Assembly (NCBI RefSeq): GCF_000577815.1
Contig: NZ_CBYM010000003.1
Span: forward strand, 1-64,000
Direction: 5' to 3'
Origin: Clostridium saudiense
Lineage (GTDB): Bacteria; Bacillota; Clostridia; Clostridiales; Clostridiaceae
Length of the DNA stretch: 64,000 nucleotides
Made by a program: the position numbers and the translations under genes. The notes beneath the pieces were generated by a model, which worked only from the letters and a program-made list of their open reading frames with translations, was not told where the DNA came from and searched no databases. Of this stretch, positions 46,564 to 55,795 are shown piece after piece. Positions within the stretch are counted from its first letter, which is position 1, and every line of letters starts with the position of its first letter.

Positions 46564-47511
46564 TTAAAAAATAACATTTATACTCCAATTAATAATTAAT
46601 GCCATAATACACCCTAAAACAGCACTACAATATAATATATTGTTTGTGTTATTTACCTTATTAATATCTATTTTTTCTCTATCATCACCTATAGTTTGTT
46701 TTTCCACGAGCTTTCCAAAATAATAGTTTGGACCTCCTAATTGAACATTTAAAGCTCCTGCCACAGCAGCTTCTGGATGCGCACTATTAGGGCTGCTGTG
46801 ATTATTTTTATCCCTTTTATAAATTTTAAAGCTATTTTTATAATCTAAACCTAAAATAAAAGATACTACTACAATAAAATACCCACTTAACCTTGCAGGA
46901 ATATAATTAAATACATCATCAAGTTTTGCTGGAAAATATCCAAATTCAATATATTTGTCATTTTTATATCCAAACATAGAATCCATAGTATTTACTGCTT
47001 TGTATAGAAATGCTAACGGAGCCCCTCCTATACCTGCATAAAAAAGAGGTGCTATAACCCCATCTGACATATTTTCAGCTACTGTTTCTACAACAGCTTT
47101 TAATATTGATTCTTTATCTAAATTCTTTGTATCTCTTCCTACTATATATGATAACTGCTTTCTTGCTCCTTCAATATCATCCTTAATTACATATTTAACA
47201 ACTTTCAAACCTTCAATCTTAAGAGCCTTTGTTGATATACAAAAATAAATCATTACAGATCCTAATATCATTGTTACACTTGGATTAATTCTATATGTAA
47301 CTTTAAGTAATAAATAATTAAATATAAATACTATAAAAACCACAAGTATCCAAGTTAATAAGCCTGCGACTTTTAAGTATCTCTTTAATATACTTCTAAA
47401 AAACTTTTCCACTGTCTTACATAACGATCCTATTATTCTAATTGGATGTATAGGATTTTGTGGATCACCTACTATTAAATCTAATAAAAATCCTAATATT
47501 ATTTCAATCAT
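46564..47511 (-). CDS. cbiB: Adenosylcobinamide-phosphate synthase CbiB
   Basis: A 315-residue membrane protein that joins aminopropanol phosphate to adenosylcobyric acid. It starts with the family stretch LLDLIVGDPQNPIHPIRIIG and has VAENMSDGVIAPLFY, YKAVNTMDSMFGYKN and SPNSAHPEAAVAGAL, all typical. About six hydrophobic segments. It lies between cobC and cobD in a tight series. Confidence 0.95.
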   Translation of the reverse strand: MIEIILGFLLDLIVGDPQNPIHPIRIIGSLCKTVEKFFRSILKRYLKVAGLLTWILVVFIVFIFNYLLLKVTYRINPSVTMILGSVMIYFCISTKALKIEGLKVVKYVIKDDIEGARKQLSYIVGRDTKNLDKESILKAVVETVAENMSDGVIAPLFYAGIGGAPLAFLYKAVNTMDSMFGYKNDKYIEFGYFPAKLDDVFNYIPARLSGYFIVVVSFILGLDYKNSFKIYKRDKNNHSSPNSAHPEAAVAGALNVQLGGPNYYFGKLVEKQTIGDDREKIDINKVNNTNNILYCSAVLGCIMALIINWSINVIF

Positions 47512-47530
47512 TTTTCTAACCTTTCTATAA

Positions 47531-48133
47531 CTATATTTTGTTTATCTCTTCAAATTTAATATTATTATCTATCTTTTCTAAAATAATTTCATAACCTCTT
47601 CCACACTCCGGTTGATACTCATAAAAGCTTTTACTGCTATCATAAAATATTTCTAGTATAGTTCCTATTGTTCCCCCATGAGAAACTAAAACTACTTCAC
47701 TCATGTTCTCTTTATAACACCCATCTATAAACCTATTAAATGCTTCTTTTATTCTTTTTTTATATTGACTCTTACTTTCTCCATTAGGACATAATACTTG
47801 TCCATCTTTATCTGTAATCCACTTAATATACTCTTTATTTTCTTTAAGCATATCATAACTTTTCATTTCAAAATCTCCAAAGTTATACTCCCAAAATTCA
47901 TTAATTTCGCTATATGTTTTTTCTGGATATAAAATTTCTAATGTTTCATTTGCTCTTTTTGCTCCGCTACTAAAAAAACTAATACACTCTGGATACTTTA
48001 CTGTACTTTTAATATCATATAATTCTTTTTTTCCTCTTTCACTTAATGATATATCAGTCTTTCCACAATACAGATGCTTTTCATTAGCTTCTGTTTTTCC
48101 ATGTCTAATTAAATAAACCTTCAGCTTTTTCAT
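47531..48133 (-). CDS. cobC: Histidine phosphatase, alpha-ribazole phosphatase CobC
   Basis: A 200-residue phosphoglycerate-mutase-fold phosphatase with the catalytic LIRHGKTEANE (His10) and a second His in VVLVSHGGT. In this operon it should remove phosphate from alpha-ribazole 5'-phosphate or from cobalamin 5'-phosphate. Function by context; the fold itself is promiscuous. AAGGAG precedes the start. A terminator lies upstream, so a local promoter is needed. Confidence 0.88.
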   Translation of the reverse strand: MKKLKVYLIRHGKTEANEKHLYCGKTDISLSERGKKELYDIKSTVKYPECISFFSSGAKRANETLEILYPEKTYSEINEFWEYNFGDFEMKSYDMLKENKEYIKWITDKDGQVLCPNGESKSQYKKRIKEAFNRFIDGCYKENMSEVVLVSHGGTIGTILEIFYDSSKSFYEYQPECGRGYEIILEKIDNNIKFEEINKI

Positions 48134-48338
48134 ACATCTTTTTCTCCTTATAATTATCTCTTACGAGAATATCATTTTTAAATCTTTTCTACAACTAAGT
48201 TTTGTTAATTATTAAATTTAAGTATGCTTGTTTTAAGTATTACTACAAGTAATTTTTATAGCATTTTCATAATATTCTTCTAATTTACTTACAGAAAAAT
48301 TTGATGTATCATATATGCTACTTACAGTATGGCCATCT

Positions 48339-48372
48339 AAAAAAAAGAAAAACCAACAAATAATTTTGTTGG
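48339..48372 (-). terminator. Terminator inside the cob cluster
   Basis: CCAACAAA / TTTGTTGG with a T-rich tail on the minus strand (TTTTTCTTTTTTTT). It follows the CobU-like gene, separating cobT-U-S from cobC-cbiB-cobD. Confidence 0.8.
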
Positions 48373-48398
48373 CTAAACTTAGCATATAAACTTAATTC

Positions 48399-48776
48399 TT
48401 AACTTTTAATTATTGTTGATATACCACAAAAAACTCTATATACGCAGGAAGATTCTTTTGATAAATATTGAAGACATCTTCCTGTTTCTTCTCTCCACAT
48501 TCTATCTTCTTTTTTTAATGGAACTATTCCACTTGATATTTCATCAGAAATTATTATTTTATCTTTAAATAAATTTATATTTTCTTTTATATATTCAAGT
48601 GAACTTTTATTTTTTAATGTATTATTATATGTAAATTTATGAAGTCCGCAAATAACCTTTTTAGAAAAATCTATTTCACCATCACTACAATAAAATATAT
48701 CCTCCTCATTAATATTAAACTTTTCTTTGATAAAATCTTTTTTCCCGTTATATGCTCCACCAAAAACTAATATCAT
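48399..48776 (-). CDS. Short CobU-like protein (second copy)
   Basis: A 125-residue protein similar to the CobU/CobP fold but much shorter than the usual 180-190 residues. The P-loop is degenerate-looking (FGGAYNGKKDF, residues 5-15). The second half, IISDEISSGIVPLKKEDRMW...VYRVFCGIS, matches the C-terminal half of CobU. A full CobU is encoded in the same cluster, so this one may have a different or accessory role in corrinoid assembly, or be decaying. AAGGAG precedes the ATG. Confidence 0.72.
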   Translation of the reverse strand: MILVFGGAYNGKKDFIKEKFNINEEDIFYCSDGEIDFSKKVICGLHKFTYNNTLKNKSSLEYIKENINLFKDKIIISDEISSGIVPLKKEDRMWREETGRCLQYLSKESSCVYRVFCGISTIIKS

Positions 48777-48822
48777 AATTTTCTCCTTAAAACCAAATTT
48801 GTTTTATTATGAATATATAATA

Positions 48823-49608
48823 TTAAATAAAACTTAAAACTAAAACTCCAATAGCTTCTGCAATAACAAGTCCATATCCAGCACTATCTCCAGACATTCC
48901 ATCAAATTCCTTAGCTGCATTATTAACTAAAAAGACACTTATTAAAATCATTCCTAAAATCATTATTAATCCATATATACCAAAAATGAATACTGAAATT
49001 AAGCTTGCTATTATTAAACCAGATAGCAATACTACTTTATCTACTTTTCCTGTTCCTTGTTTGAAAAATGCACCTAATGAACTTGCCTTCATGGATTCTT
49101 TTGACAATAATAAATATCCCATTAAACTTCTAGATATAATAGGTATTAAAATTAATCCTACAGAACTACCATTAAAATTATTAATAGTACTCTCATTAAT
49201 ATTATTACTTATTACTGTATGAAGTGTAGAAAAGTTTAGTATAAATAACATAATTACAGATATAACTGCAAATGCCCCAGTATGAGGATCTTTTAATATT
49301 CTTAACTTTTCTTGCTTATCTCTTCTAGAAAGAAGTGCATCACAAACATCCATATATCCATCTAAATGAAGCATTCCAGTTAAAATAAATGGTGTTATTA
49401 ACGTAACTGCAGTAGTTACCATGATGCTGGCACCTAATAAATTTAGTATTCTAAAAACTCCATACCAAATTACTCCTACAATCAATCCTATAACAGGATA
49501 AAACTTCATTATATTTTTTCCACCTTCATCATCCCATTCATATTTAGGTAATGGAATAATAGTAAACATGCTTATTGCCATTAAAAATCCCTTAAAATAT
49601 TTTTTCAT
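48823..49608 (-). CDS. cobS: Adenosylcobinamide-GDP ribazoletransferase (cobalamin synthase)
   Basis: A 261-residue membrane enzyme with about six to seven helices that joins alpha-ribazole (phosphate) to GDP-cobinamide. Typical motifs: FTIIPLPK at the N-terminus, GMLHLDGYMDVCDALLSRRDKQEKLRILKD (first part), and DPHTGAFAV. It follows cobU by 31 bases. AAAGGAGG precedes the ATG. Confidence 0.95.
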   Translation of the reverse strand: MKKYFKGFLMAISMFTIIPLPKYEWDDEGGKNIMKFYPVIGLIVGVIWYGVFRILNLLGASIMVTTAVTLITPFILTGMLHLDGYMDVCDALLSRRDKQEKLRILKDPHTGAFAVISVIMLFILNFSTLHTVISNNINESTINNFNGSSVGLILIPIISRSLMGYLLLSKESMKASSLGAFFKQGTGKVDKVVLLSGLIIASLISVFIFGIYGLIMILGMILISVFLVNNAAKEFDGMSGDSAGYGLVIAEAIGVLVLSFI

Positions 49609-49639
49609 TTTTCCTCCTTTGGATTTAGCTGTGCCTCTA

Positions 49640-50224
49640 TTATATAACTTTACCCTTATGGTAAATTATATTTCCATAAGAACATTCAACTACTGTATCA
49701 GCTATCTTTGCTAGTTTTCTATTTACAACTCCTATTTCTTTTCTGAAATTTTCTGTATAACAATCATATTGAATGCTATCACTAAATAAATAGTCTGATA
49801 CTATAACTACATTTTTAGAATTATTAATAATTTCTAATATTCCTGATAAAATATCATCACTAACATCTTTGTAAAATTCTTTTCCTCTAAACATATAGTT
49901 TGTAACAAGTGATGTTATACTATCTATTAAAACAGTATCTTCCTCTTTTATAAGACTTGAAACTTTGCTCATATTTAATGTTTCTTCTATTGTATTAAAT
50001 CCATATCCTTCTCTTTCCCTTAAATGATTTTCTATTCTTTTTAAATCTTCTAAGTCATATGGATTCATTGTTGCAACATAATATAATTTGCCTACTTCCC
50101 TTTCTATCTCTCCATCTAACTGGCCACTTATAGGATTTTTTAAGCTTTCATTTAACGATTTTGATAAATTTTGCGCAAACATGGATTTTCCACTTTTAGC
50201 TCCACCAACTACTAAAACAATCAT
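49640..50224 (-). CDS. cobU: Adenosylcobinamide kinase/guanylyltransferase CobU
   Basis: A 194-residue bifunctional enzyme that phosphorylates and then guanylates cobinamide. The P-loop is VGGAKSGKSMFAQ (residues 6-18), and YYVATMNP, IENHLREREGYGF with the histidine that becomes guanylated, and VLIDSITSLVTNYM follow as expected. The C-terminal part, SDYLFSDSIQYDCYTENFRK, differs from the usual VSNEVG text but is in the right place. Eight bases after cobT. Confidence 0.92.
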   Translation of the reverse strand: MIVLVVGGAKSGKSMFAQNLSKSLNESLKNPISGQLDGEIEREVGKLYYVATMNPYDLEDLKRIENHLREREGYGFNTIEETLNMSKVSSLIKEEDTVLIDSITSLVTNYMFRGKEFYKDVSDDILSGILEIINNSKNVVIVSDYLFSDSIQYDCYTENFRKEIGVVNRKLAKIADTVVECSYGNIIYHKGKVI

Positions 50225-50232
50225 CTTATCTC

Positions 50233-51333
50233 CTAAACTATATAGTTTTCTTCTCCTCTAACTTCATCTAAATAATCATCATTTATTTCAGCTTCATCAA
50301 ATGTTGCCATATTATTCATCATTGCACAACTAAATTCAATTACCGAAAATGCTATAGGACACCCGCTACCTTCCCCTAATCTCATATCTAAATTAAGCAT
50401 TGGCTGTAATTCCAATTCTTTCATTGCAATATTATAACCTATTTCTTTAGAGCAGTGTGATGTTATTAAATACTCTTTAACTAATGGATTTATTCTTACT
50501 GCTGCTAATGCTGCAACTACCGATATAAATCCATCTATCACTATAGGTATTTTATAATAAGCCGCTCCTAAAAACACTCCCATCATTCCAGCTATATCAA
50601 AACCTCCAACTTTAGAAACTACATCAATTGGATCTTTTTTATCTGGATTATTAACTTTAATCGCTTCTGATACTACCCATTTTTTCTTTTCAAAAGCCTC
50701 CTTCGTTATTCCTGCGCCTTTACCAACAGCTTCTTCAATACTACATTCAGTTAAGCTTACAAGAACAGAACTACTTGTTGTTGTATTTCCTATACCCATT
50801 TCTCCAACACCTAATATGTTATATCCATCTTCATAAGCACTCCTAGCCATTTCAATTCCTATATTTATTGCTCTTATACATTCATCATAACTCATAGCTT
50901 GTCTCTTAACTATGTTATAAGTTCCTTTTCTTATTTTCCTATCTATAGCCCCTGGAATTTTTATATCTGTATTTACTCCTATATCAACAACTTTTAAATC
51001 ACAATTATTTTCTTTAGCTAGTACAGCAACTCCTGTTACTCCCCTTGAAAAGTTAATTGTTTGTGCTAGTGTTACACTTTGAGGTGCTGAAGCAACTCCT
51101 TCTTCTACAACCCCATTGTCTGATGACATTATAATAATACATTTTTTATTTATAGAATTTTTTATCTTACCTGTAATTCCAGCAAGCTTTATTGCTATAT
51201 CCTCTAATTTACCTAAGCTCCCTAAAGGTTTTGCAAGCGAATTAACTCTTAACCTAGCTTCTTCTATAGCATCTTCATTTAATCCTGTTATATCATTAAT
51301 AATTTTTTTAAGCTCTAATTTTTCGTTTCTCAT
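50233..51333 (-). CDS. cobT: Nicotinate-nucleotide:dimethylbenzimidazole phosphoribosyltransferase
   Basis: A 366-residue enzyme that makes alpha-ribazole phosphate for the lower ligand. Motifs: LGSLGKLEDIAIKLAGITG, SDNGVVEEGVASAPQSVT, GEMGIGNTTTSS, and near the C-terminus LDMRLGEGSGCPIAF with the catalytic Glu. It opens the first cob transcription unit, with a promoter about 50 bases upstream and a GGGGTGA ribosome site. Confidence 0.96.
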   Translation of the reverse strand: MRNEKLELKKIINDITGLNEDAIEEARLRVNSLAKPLGSLGKLEDIAIKLAGITGKIKNSINKKCIIIMSSDNGVVEEGVASAPQSVTLAQTINFSRGVTGVAVLAKENNCDLKVVDIGVNTDIKIPGAIDRKIRKGTYNIVKRQAMSYDECIRAINIGIEMARSAYEDGYNILGVGEMGIGNTTTSSSVLVSLTECSIEEAVGKGAGITKEAFEKKKWVVSEAIKVNNPDKKDPIDVVSKVGGFDIAGMMGVFLGAAYYKIPIVIDGFISVVAALAAVRINPLVKEYLITSHCSKEIGYNIAMKELELQPMLNLDMRLGEGSGCPIAFSVIEFSCAMMNNMATFDEAEINDDYLDEVRGEENYIV

Positions 51334-51377
51334 TGTTTCACCCCAATTATTTATTTAAAACATCCTCTTTTTTTGTT

Positions 51378-51407
51378 ATAATACTTTATTATTTGTTTAA
51401 ATGTCAA
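51378..51407 (-). promoter_or_regulatory. cobT-cobU-cobS promoter
   Basis: On the minus strand TTGACA (51407-51402) and TATTAT (51383-51378), 18-base spacer. No riboswitch is visible between it and cobT, unlike the btu unit. Confidence 0.7.
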
Positions 51408-51446
51408 CAATCATATATTAAACAACTTTTCATTTAGGAGAACAAT

Positions 51447-52304
51447 ATGAACAATACTATAATTAACTTTTTACAAAATGAAATGAAATGGAATAAATTA
51501 AACATATCATCTATAAAAAAAATAGGCGGACTTAGTAGCGAAAATTATAAAGTTTCTTATAATAACAATAATTATTTTGTAAAAATTTGCACTCATAATT
51601 ATTTACATACCGATAGAAAAAGTGAATTATCAATAATAAATAAAGCTATAGAAATAAATTTAGCTCCACATTTATATTACTTTTCTACTGAAACTGGTAA
51701 TATGATTAGCAGTTGGATTAATGGTACCATGCCCTCCTTAAATGATTTTTCTTCAACTAAATTTCTACATAAACTTTCTGTTGCTTTAAACAGTTTTCAT
51801 AATTTAAAATGCCAAAAATATTTTAACCCTTTTAATCATATAAGAAAAAGAATCAATCTATGCAATGATTTGAATCTTCCCTTACCAAAATCTATAGATA
51901 CACTACTAAACCATTTAAATAATCTAGAAGTAAAGCTTAGTAAAAATCCTTTAATAGGTCTTTGCCATAATGACCTAAATGCTTCAAATATTATTTTAAC
52001 TGAAGATAATATATATTTTGTAGATTATGAATACTCTTCTATGGGTGATGTATTTTTTGATTTAGCAACAATATCTTGGTTTTTTAATGAAAGATCTAGG
52101 AAAAACTTATTAGAACTATATTTTAATGAATGTACTGAACAACATTATGAAAAATTATTAGATTACCTTTTCGTAGTGAAATTTTATAATGCCACTTGGT
52201 CATTGCTTAAATCTTCTGATTCTAGTTCTGACTATGATTATTTAGCTGGTGCTAAAATGATATTTAATGATTTGCTCGATTATAACTCTATACGAAATTT
52301 TTAA
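51447..52304 (+). CDS. Choline/aminoglycoside kinase-family phosphotransferase
   Basis: A 285-residue APH/choline-kinase fold protein. The catalytic loop is LCHNDLNASNIIL (about residues 172-184) and the metal-binding Asp is in YFVDYEYSSMGD. It resembles LicA-type choline kinases and thiamine kinases more than antibiotic kinases. It is divergent from cobT and followed 19 bases later by an HAD gene in the same direction. The substrate cannot be fixed; TAGGAG precedes the start. Confidence 0.8.
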   Translation: MNNTIINFLQNEMKWNKLNISSIKKIGGLSSENYKVSYNNNNYFVKICTHNYLHTDRKSELSIINKAIEINLAPHLYYFSTETGNMISSWINGTMPSLNDFSSTKFLHKLSVALNSFHNLKCQKYFNPFNHIRKRINLCNDLNLPLPKSIDTLLNHLNNLEVKLSKNPLIGLCHNDLNASNIILTEDNIYFVDYEYSSMGDVFFDLATISWFFNERSRKNLLELYFNECTEQHYEKLLDYLFVVKFYNATWSLLKSSDSSSDYDYLAGAKMIFNDLLDYNSIRNF

Positions 52305-52323
52305 TAAAAGAGAGGTTTAAACT

Positions 52324-52971
52324 GTGATAAAATACTTATTATTTGATTTAGATGGAACAATAACTGATCCTAAAGAAGGTATTACTAAAAGTGTACAATA
52401 TGCTCTTAGCAAGTTGGGAATTGAAGAAAACTGTGAAAATCTTCTTAAATTTATAGGTCCACCTTTATTAAATTCATTTATGGACTTTTATGACTTTGAT
52501 AAAGAAAAGGCTGAGCTTGCAATAAAGTATTATAGAGAACGTTATTCTACTATTGGTTTATTTGAAAATAGTGCAATTGAAGGTATTGAAGAAGTTTTAT
52601 CTAAATTAAAAGAAGCTGGATTTGTACTAGCTATTGCTACTAGTAAGCCAACTCATTTTGCTATTCCTATTTGTGAAAAGTATAATTTAGATAAATATTT
52701 TGATTTAATTTTAGGAAGTGAATTAGATGGAACAAGATCAAAAAAATCTGAAGTAATTCTTGAAGTGCTTAATAAGCTAAATGCTATACCTAATGAATCA
52801 ATTATGATTGGAGACCGCATGCACGATATAATTGGAGCTAAAGAAGCAGGAATTAAAAGTATTGGAGTTACATTTGGATATGCAGAAGATGGAGAATTAG
52901 AAGAATCAGGAGCTGACTTCATAGTAGAAAGTTCCTCTGAACTATTATCTTGTATATTTAAATTAATTTAG
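52324..52971 (+). CDS. HAD-family hydrolase, phosphoglycolate-phosphatase-like
   Basis: A 215-residue HAD phosphatase. Motif I is FDLDGTITDP (residues 7-16), motif II IATSKPTHFA, motif III around the lysine in TRSKKSEVI, and motif IV MIGDRMHDIIGAKEAG. The cap domain is of the beta-phosphoglucomutase/Gph kind. The start is GTG with AGAGAGG at good spacing. Likely cotranscribed with the kinase-like gene. Confidence 0.9.
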   Translation: MIKYLLFDLDGTITDPKEGITKSVQYALSKLGIEENCENLLKFIGPPLLNSFMDFYDFDKEKAELAIKYYRERYSTIGLFENSAIEGIEEVLSKLKEAGFVLAIATSKPTHFAIPICEKYNLDKYFDLILGSELDGTRSKKSEVILEVLNKLNAIPNESIMIGDRMHDIIGAKEAGIKSIGVTFGYAEDGELEESGADFIVESSSELLSCIFKLI

Positions 52972-52992
52972 TATATATTTAAAAATATAAAA

Positions 52993-53013
52993 GAATTTGT
53001 ATAAAACAAATTC
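52993..53013 (+). terminator. Weak terminator after the HAD gene
   Basis: GAATTTGT pairs with ACAAATTC across five bases, then TCTTATTATCTCATTTT. The rest of the 231-base spacer is AT-rich without clear features. Confidence 0.45.
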
Positions 53014-53167
53014 TCTTATTATCTCATTTTATAACTTTATTCCTTACCAAACACCTTTAAATATCACTACTTATTTCTTCTAACTCATTAATTATTTTGC
53101 TGCTTATCTTTTTTAAAATATATTTTAAATTATGCTTTAGAATTTTATATTTAAAATATCGCAAAAA

Positions 53168-53201
53168 AATAAAGGAAATCTATTTCTAAATCTCCTTTAT
53201 T
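53168..53201 (-). terminator. Terminator of the 118-aa hypothetical gene
   Basis: AATAAAGGAAAT / ATCTCCTTTATT arms; TTTTTTT follows on the minus strand. Confidence 0.78.
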
Positions 53202-53202
53202 A

Positions 53203-53559
53203 TCATATACCATAATGAATTAAATGCTTATTTTGTTTTATTGCAAGATTAATTTTTATAATTAATTTTTCAAGTTCATTTGATTTAAATTGCTTATTTG
53301 CAGTAGTAATTATTTTTCTAAATTCTTTTAATGAACCTGGTGGTATAATTGTAGTTCCACAATAATCTAGTCCTAGTGCAGGATGTTTTTTCATATGAAA
53401 ATAAGTTTTTAAATTTCCCAATTCCTCCAAGTATTCTGTTATCATTTCTTCTATTAAATCATCACTAACAGAAATACAATTATACTTTTCAGGTTCATAA
53501 TCACTATACAATTTATCATCTTCAAATCTTTCAATGATTCCAAAATCATGTTTTGCCAA
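53203..53559 (-). CDS. Hypothetical protein (118 aa)
   Basis: A 118-residue soluble protein that I do not recognise beyond a feel of a conserved Firmicute family. It starts AKHDFGIIERFEDDKLYSDY, and the middle has HPALGLDYCGTTIIPPGSLK with one cysteine. No transmembrane segment. The start codon appears to be TTG, placed after AGGGGTGG; an in-frame ATG is absent near it. It has its own terminator. Confidence 0.65.
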   Translation of the reverse strand: MAKHDFGIIERFEDDKLYSDYEPEKYNCISVSDDLIEEMITEYLEELGNLKTYFHMKKHPALGLDYCGTTIIPPGSLKEFRKIITTANKQFKSNELEKLIIKINLAIKQNKHLIHYGI

Positions 53560-53724
53560 ATTCCCACCCCTAATAAATTATATTTTCCAAATTATATTCT
53601 TAAACTAAACCTTAAAATTTTAACTCCTTATTAAATATATAATCAAACCTCTAAGTATAAATTACATTAATGTTACAAATTATTATTGAAATACATTTTA
53701 TATTACTATGTATTATTACTCATC

Positions 53725-53753
53725 AAAAAAGAATAACATTTCTGCTATTCTTT
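53725..53753 (-). terminator. Terminator of the 107-aa gene
   Basis: AAAGAATA / TATTCTTT stem, TTTTTT tail on the minus strand. Confidence 0.7.
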
Positions 53754-53759
53754 CTCTTA

Positions 53760-54083
53760 CTACTTCTTATTATTACAATTTTTGTCCAAACAATCTTCTA
53801 ACAAATCACTGATAGCATTTGTTAGTTGACAATTTGAGTTCATAAAATAACAATTAGTCATTTGGTTATTCCAAGCATATAAGAATATTAGAAATAATAC
53901 TAAATTCATAAATCTTTGTCCATAACACTGTAGTAAATTTAATAATTGACAAGCCAAAAATTCATTTGTTCCTTCTGTATCGCTATTGCTACCGCAATAA
54001 TTTTCACAAAGTTCTTCTAACTCACCATCATTTAAGTCATTTAATATATCGTTTAAATTAGATGTTGATCCAAATGTACTCAA
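53760..54083 (-). CDS. Hypothetical Cys-rich small protein (107 aa)
   Basis: A 107-residue protein with seven cysteines spread across its length (ENYCG, ACQLL, QCYGQ, NCYF, NCQL, DCLD, NCNN), an acidic N-terminal third, and one hydrophobic segment (FMNLVLFLIFLYAW). The start is TTG after AGAGGA. It resembles no family I know; cysteine content and size recall small spore-coat or surface proteins, but that is only a guess. Confidence 0.55.
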   Translation of the reverse strand: MSTFGSTSNLNDILNDLNDGELEELCENYCGSNSDTEGTNEFLACQLLNLLQCYGQRFMNLVLFLIFLYAWNNQMTNCYFMNSNCQLTNAISDLLEDCLDKNCNNKK

Positions 54084-54270
54084 TTTTCTTTTCCTCTCAA
54101 AAAGTTATCTAACGCTTCATAATACGCTAAAAACATAGAGATTGCTACAATTTTATATAATTTAACCTAAACTCATTACTTATGTATATTCTCCTTCGCT
54201 TAAAAACTCCTTTTAGATAAATTTATATTTATTAAATACCTAATCATAATAATATGTGATAAATTAATAA

Positions 54271-54312
54271 AAAAAATGTCACAACACTAAATAAAGTATT
54301 GTAACATTTTTT
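54271..54312 (-). terminator. Terminator of the first MATE gene
   Basis: AAAAAATGTCACAA pairs with TTGTAACATTTTTT (one mismatch); T-run on both strands. Confidence 0.75.
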
Positions 54313-54321
54313 AACTACATA

Positions 54322-55680
54322 TTAAACTTTTATAGTTCCATGCTTTAATAAATGATTTATTCTCTTAAAATAAGTTATACCTAATGGAATTGCCGCTGCA
54401 AGCCAAGCTACTGGATCCGCTAAACATATTCCTAAAAACTCTATATATCTTGGTAATGTAAATGCTACTACAGCTCTTGCAATAAGCTCATATGCTCCTG
54501 CCATCATTGGAACGAATGAATCCCCTATTCCTTGAAGTGCATTTCTATATATAAATATTAATCCAAGAGGTATAAAGAATATTGCTGATATATCAAGCAC
54601 TTGTTGAGCATATTTTAGTATTTCTGCATCTGGATTACTTATAAACATCATAACAAAATATTTACCAAGGAATATTAATACTGCTCCCGCAATAATACTA
54701 GTAATAATAGAAATTTTAGTACATGCCTTTACGCCTTCTCTTATACGATTATACTCCTTAGCACCAAGATTTTGACCACAATACGTAGCCATAGTTACAC
54801 CAAAAGTAATTGCCGGCTGCATAACAAGTTGAAGTGCTTTCGAAGCTGCAGTATATGAAGCAATAATAGTAGAACCAAATACATTTAATGCTCCTTGTAC
54901 TGTCATTATACCAATTGCAGTTATTGAAAATTGAAGCGCCATTGGAATTCCTATTTTTAAATGTTTATGATAGTATCTTTTCTTAACTTTAAAATCTTCT
55001 TTCTTAAGTCTTAAAATAGTAAATCTCTTATATGTATATATTAGACAAAGTATTGCCGATACACCTTGAGAAATAATTGTTGCATATGCAGCACCTGCAA
55101 CTCCCATATTAAAGTTAATTATAAATACTAAATCTAAAATTACATTTAATACTGAAGAAACTATTAAGAAATATAACGGTGTTTTACTATCTCCTAATGC
55201 TCTTAATATACTTGCAATTAAGTTATATGCAACCGTTGCTACAACTCCTGCATAAATTATTTTTATATATAAATATGCATCACCTATAATATTTTCAGGT
55301 GTATTCATTAATTTTAATAAAGGCATAGCTCCTAATAAGCTAACTATTGTAATTACCACTACTGAAATTACAGTTAATGTAATGGCACTTGCAACCGCTT
55401 TACGTAAGCCTTTTTCATCTTTAGCTCCAAACCTCTGAGAAACTAATACTGCAAACCCACTAGATAATCCAGTTGCAAATCCATTAACTAAGAATACCAT
55501 TGAACTAGTTGCTCCAACAGCTGCTAATGCATCTACTCCAACAAATCTACCAACTATTATAGTATCAACCATACTATAAAACTGTTGAAATATATTTCCT
55601 ATTAATAAAGGTATTGAAAATAGTAAGATTAATTTTGTTGGATTACCTTTAGTCATATCATTTGTCATATTGTTTTTCAT
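54322..55680 (-). CDS. MATE-family efflux transporter
   Basis: About 452 residues and twelve hydrophobic segments. The N-terminal IPLLIGNIFQQFYSMVDTIIVG is the MATE signature, repeated in weaker form near the middle (GIPMALQFSITAIGIMTVQG). It exports cationic drugs or metabolites using Na+ or H+. The frame opens at 55701, but AGGGGGA precedes the ATG at 55680. The gene stands alone with its own terminator. Confidence 0.9.
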   Translation of the reverse strand: MKNNMTNDMTKGNPTKLILLFSIPLLIGNIFQQFYSMVDTIIVGRFVGVDALAAVGATSSMVFLVNGFATGLSSGFAVLVSQRFGAKDEKGLRKAVASAITLTVISVVVITIVSLLGAMPLLKLMNTPENIIGDAYLYIKIIYAGVVATVAYNLIASILRALGDSKTPLYFLIVSSVLNVILDLVFIINFNMGVAGAAYATIISQGVSAILCLIYTYKRFTILRLKKEDFKVKKRYYHKHLKIGIPMALQFSITAIGIMTVQGALNVFGSTIIASYTAASKALQLVMQPAITFGVTMATYCGQNLGAKEYNRIREGVKACTKISIITSIIAGAVLIFLGKYFVMMFISNPDAEILKYAQQVLDISAIFFIPLGLIFIYRNALQGIGDSFVPMMAGAYELIARAVVAFTLPRYIEFLGICLADPVAWLAAAIPLGITYFKRINHLLKHGTIKV

Positions 55681-55757
55681 CCACTCATCTCCCCCTAACA
55701 TCTTATTTCACAATTAAATAGAATATCATCTTTATTATACTTTTGCAAAACAAATTT

Positions 55758-55788
55758 TAAGAGGTAAGACTAGTTTCCTTACCTCTTA
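55758..55788 (-). terminator. Terminator of the flavin reductase pair
   Basis: Eleven-base perfect arms TAAGAGGTAAG / CTTACCTCTTA after the stop at 55796. Confidence 0.75.
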
Positions 55789-55795
55789 TATATTA

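Noticed and set aside
53041..53165. Minus-strand Lys/Ile-rich open stretch of about 35 codons
   Set aside because: No start with a ribosome site and composition expected by chance in AT-rich DNA; a terminator separates it from the neighbouring gene.
54258..54283. TGTGAT...TGTCACA as another Crp/Fnr site
   Set aside because: The half-sites are too far apart and the right half belongs to a terminator stem.
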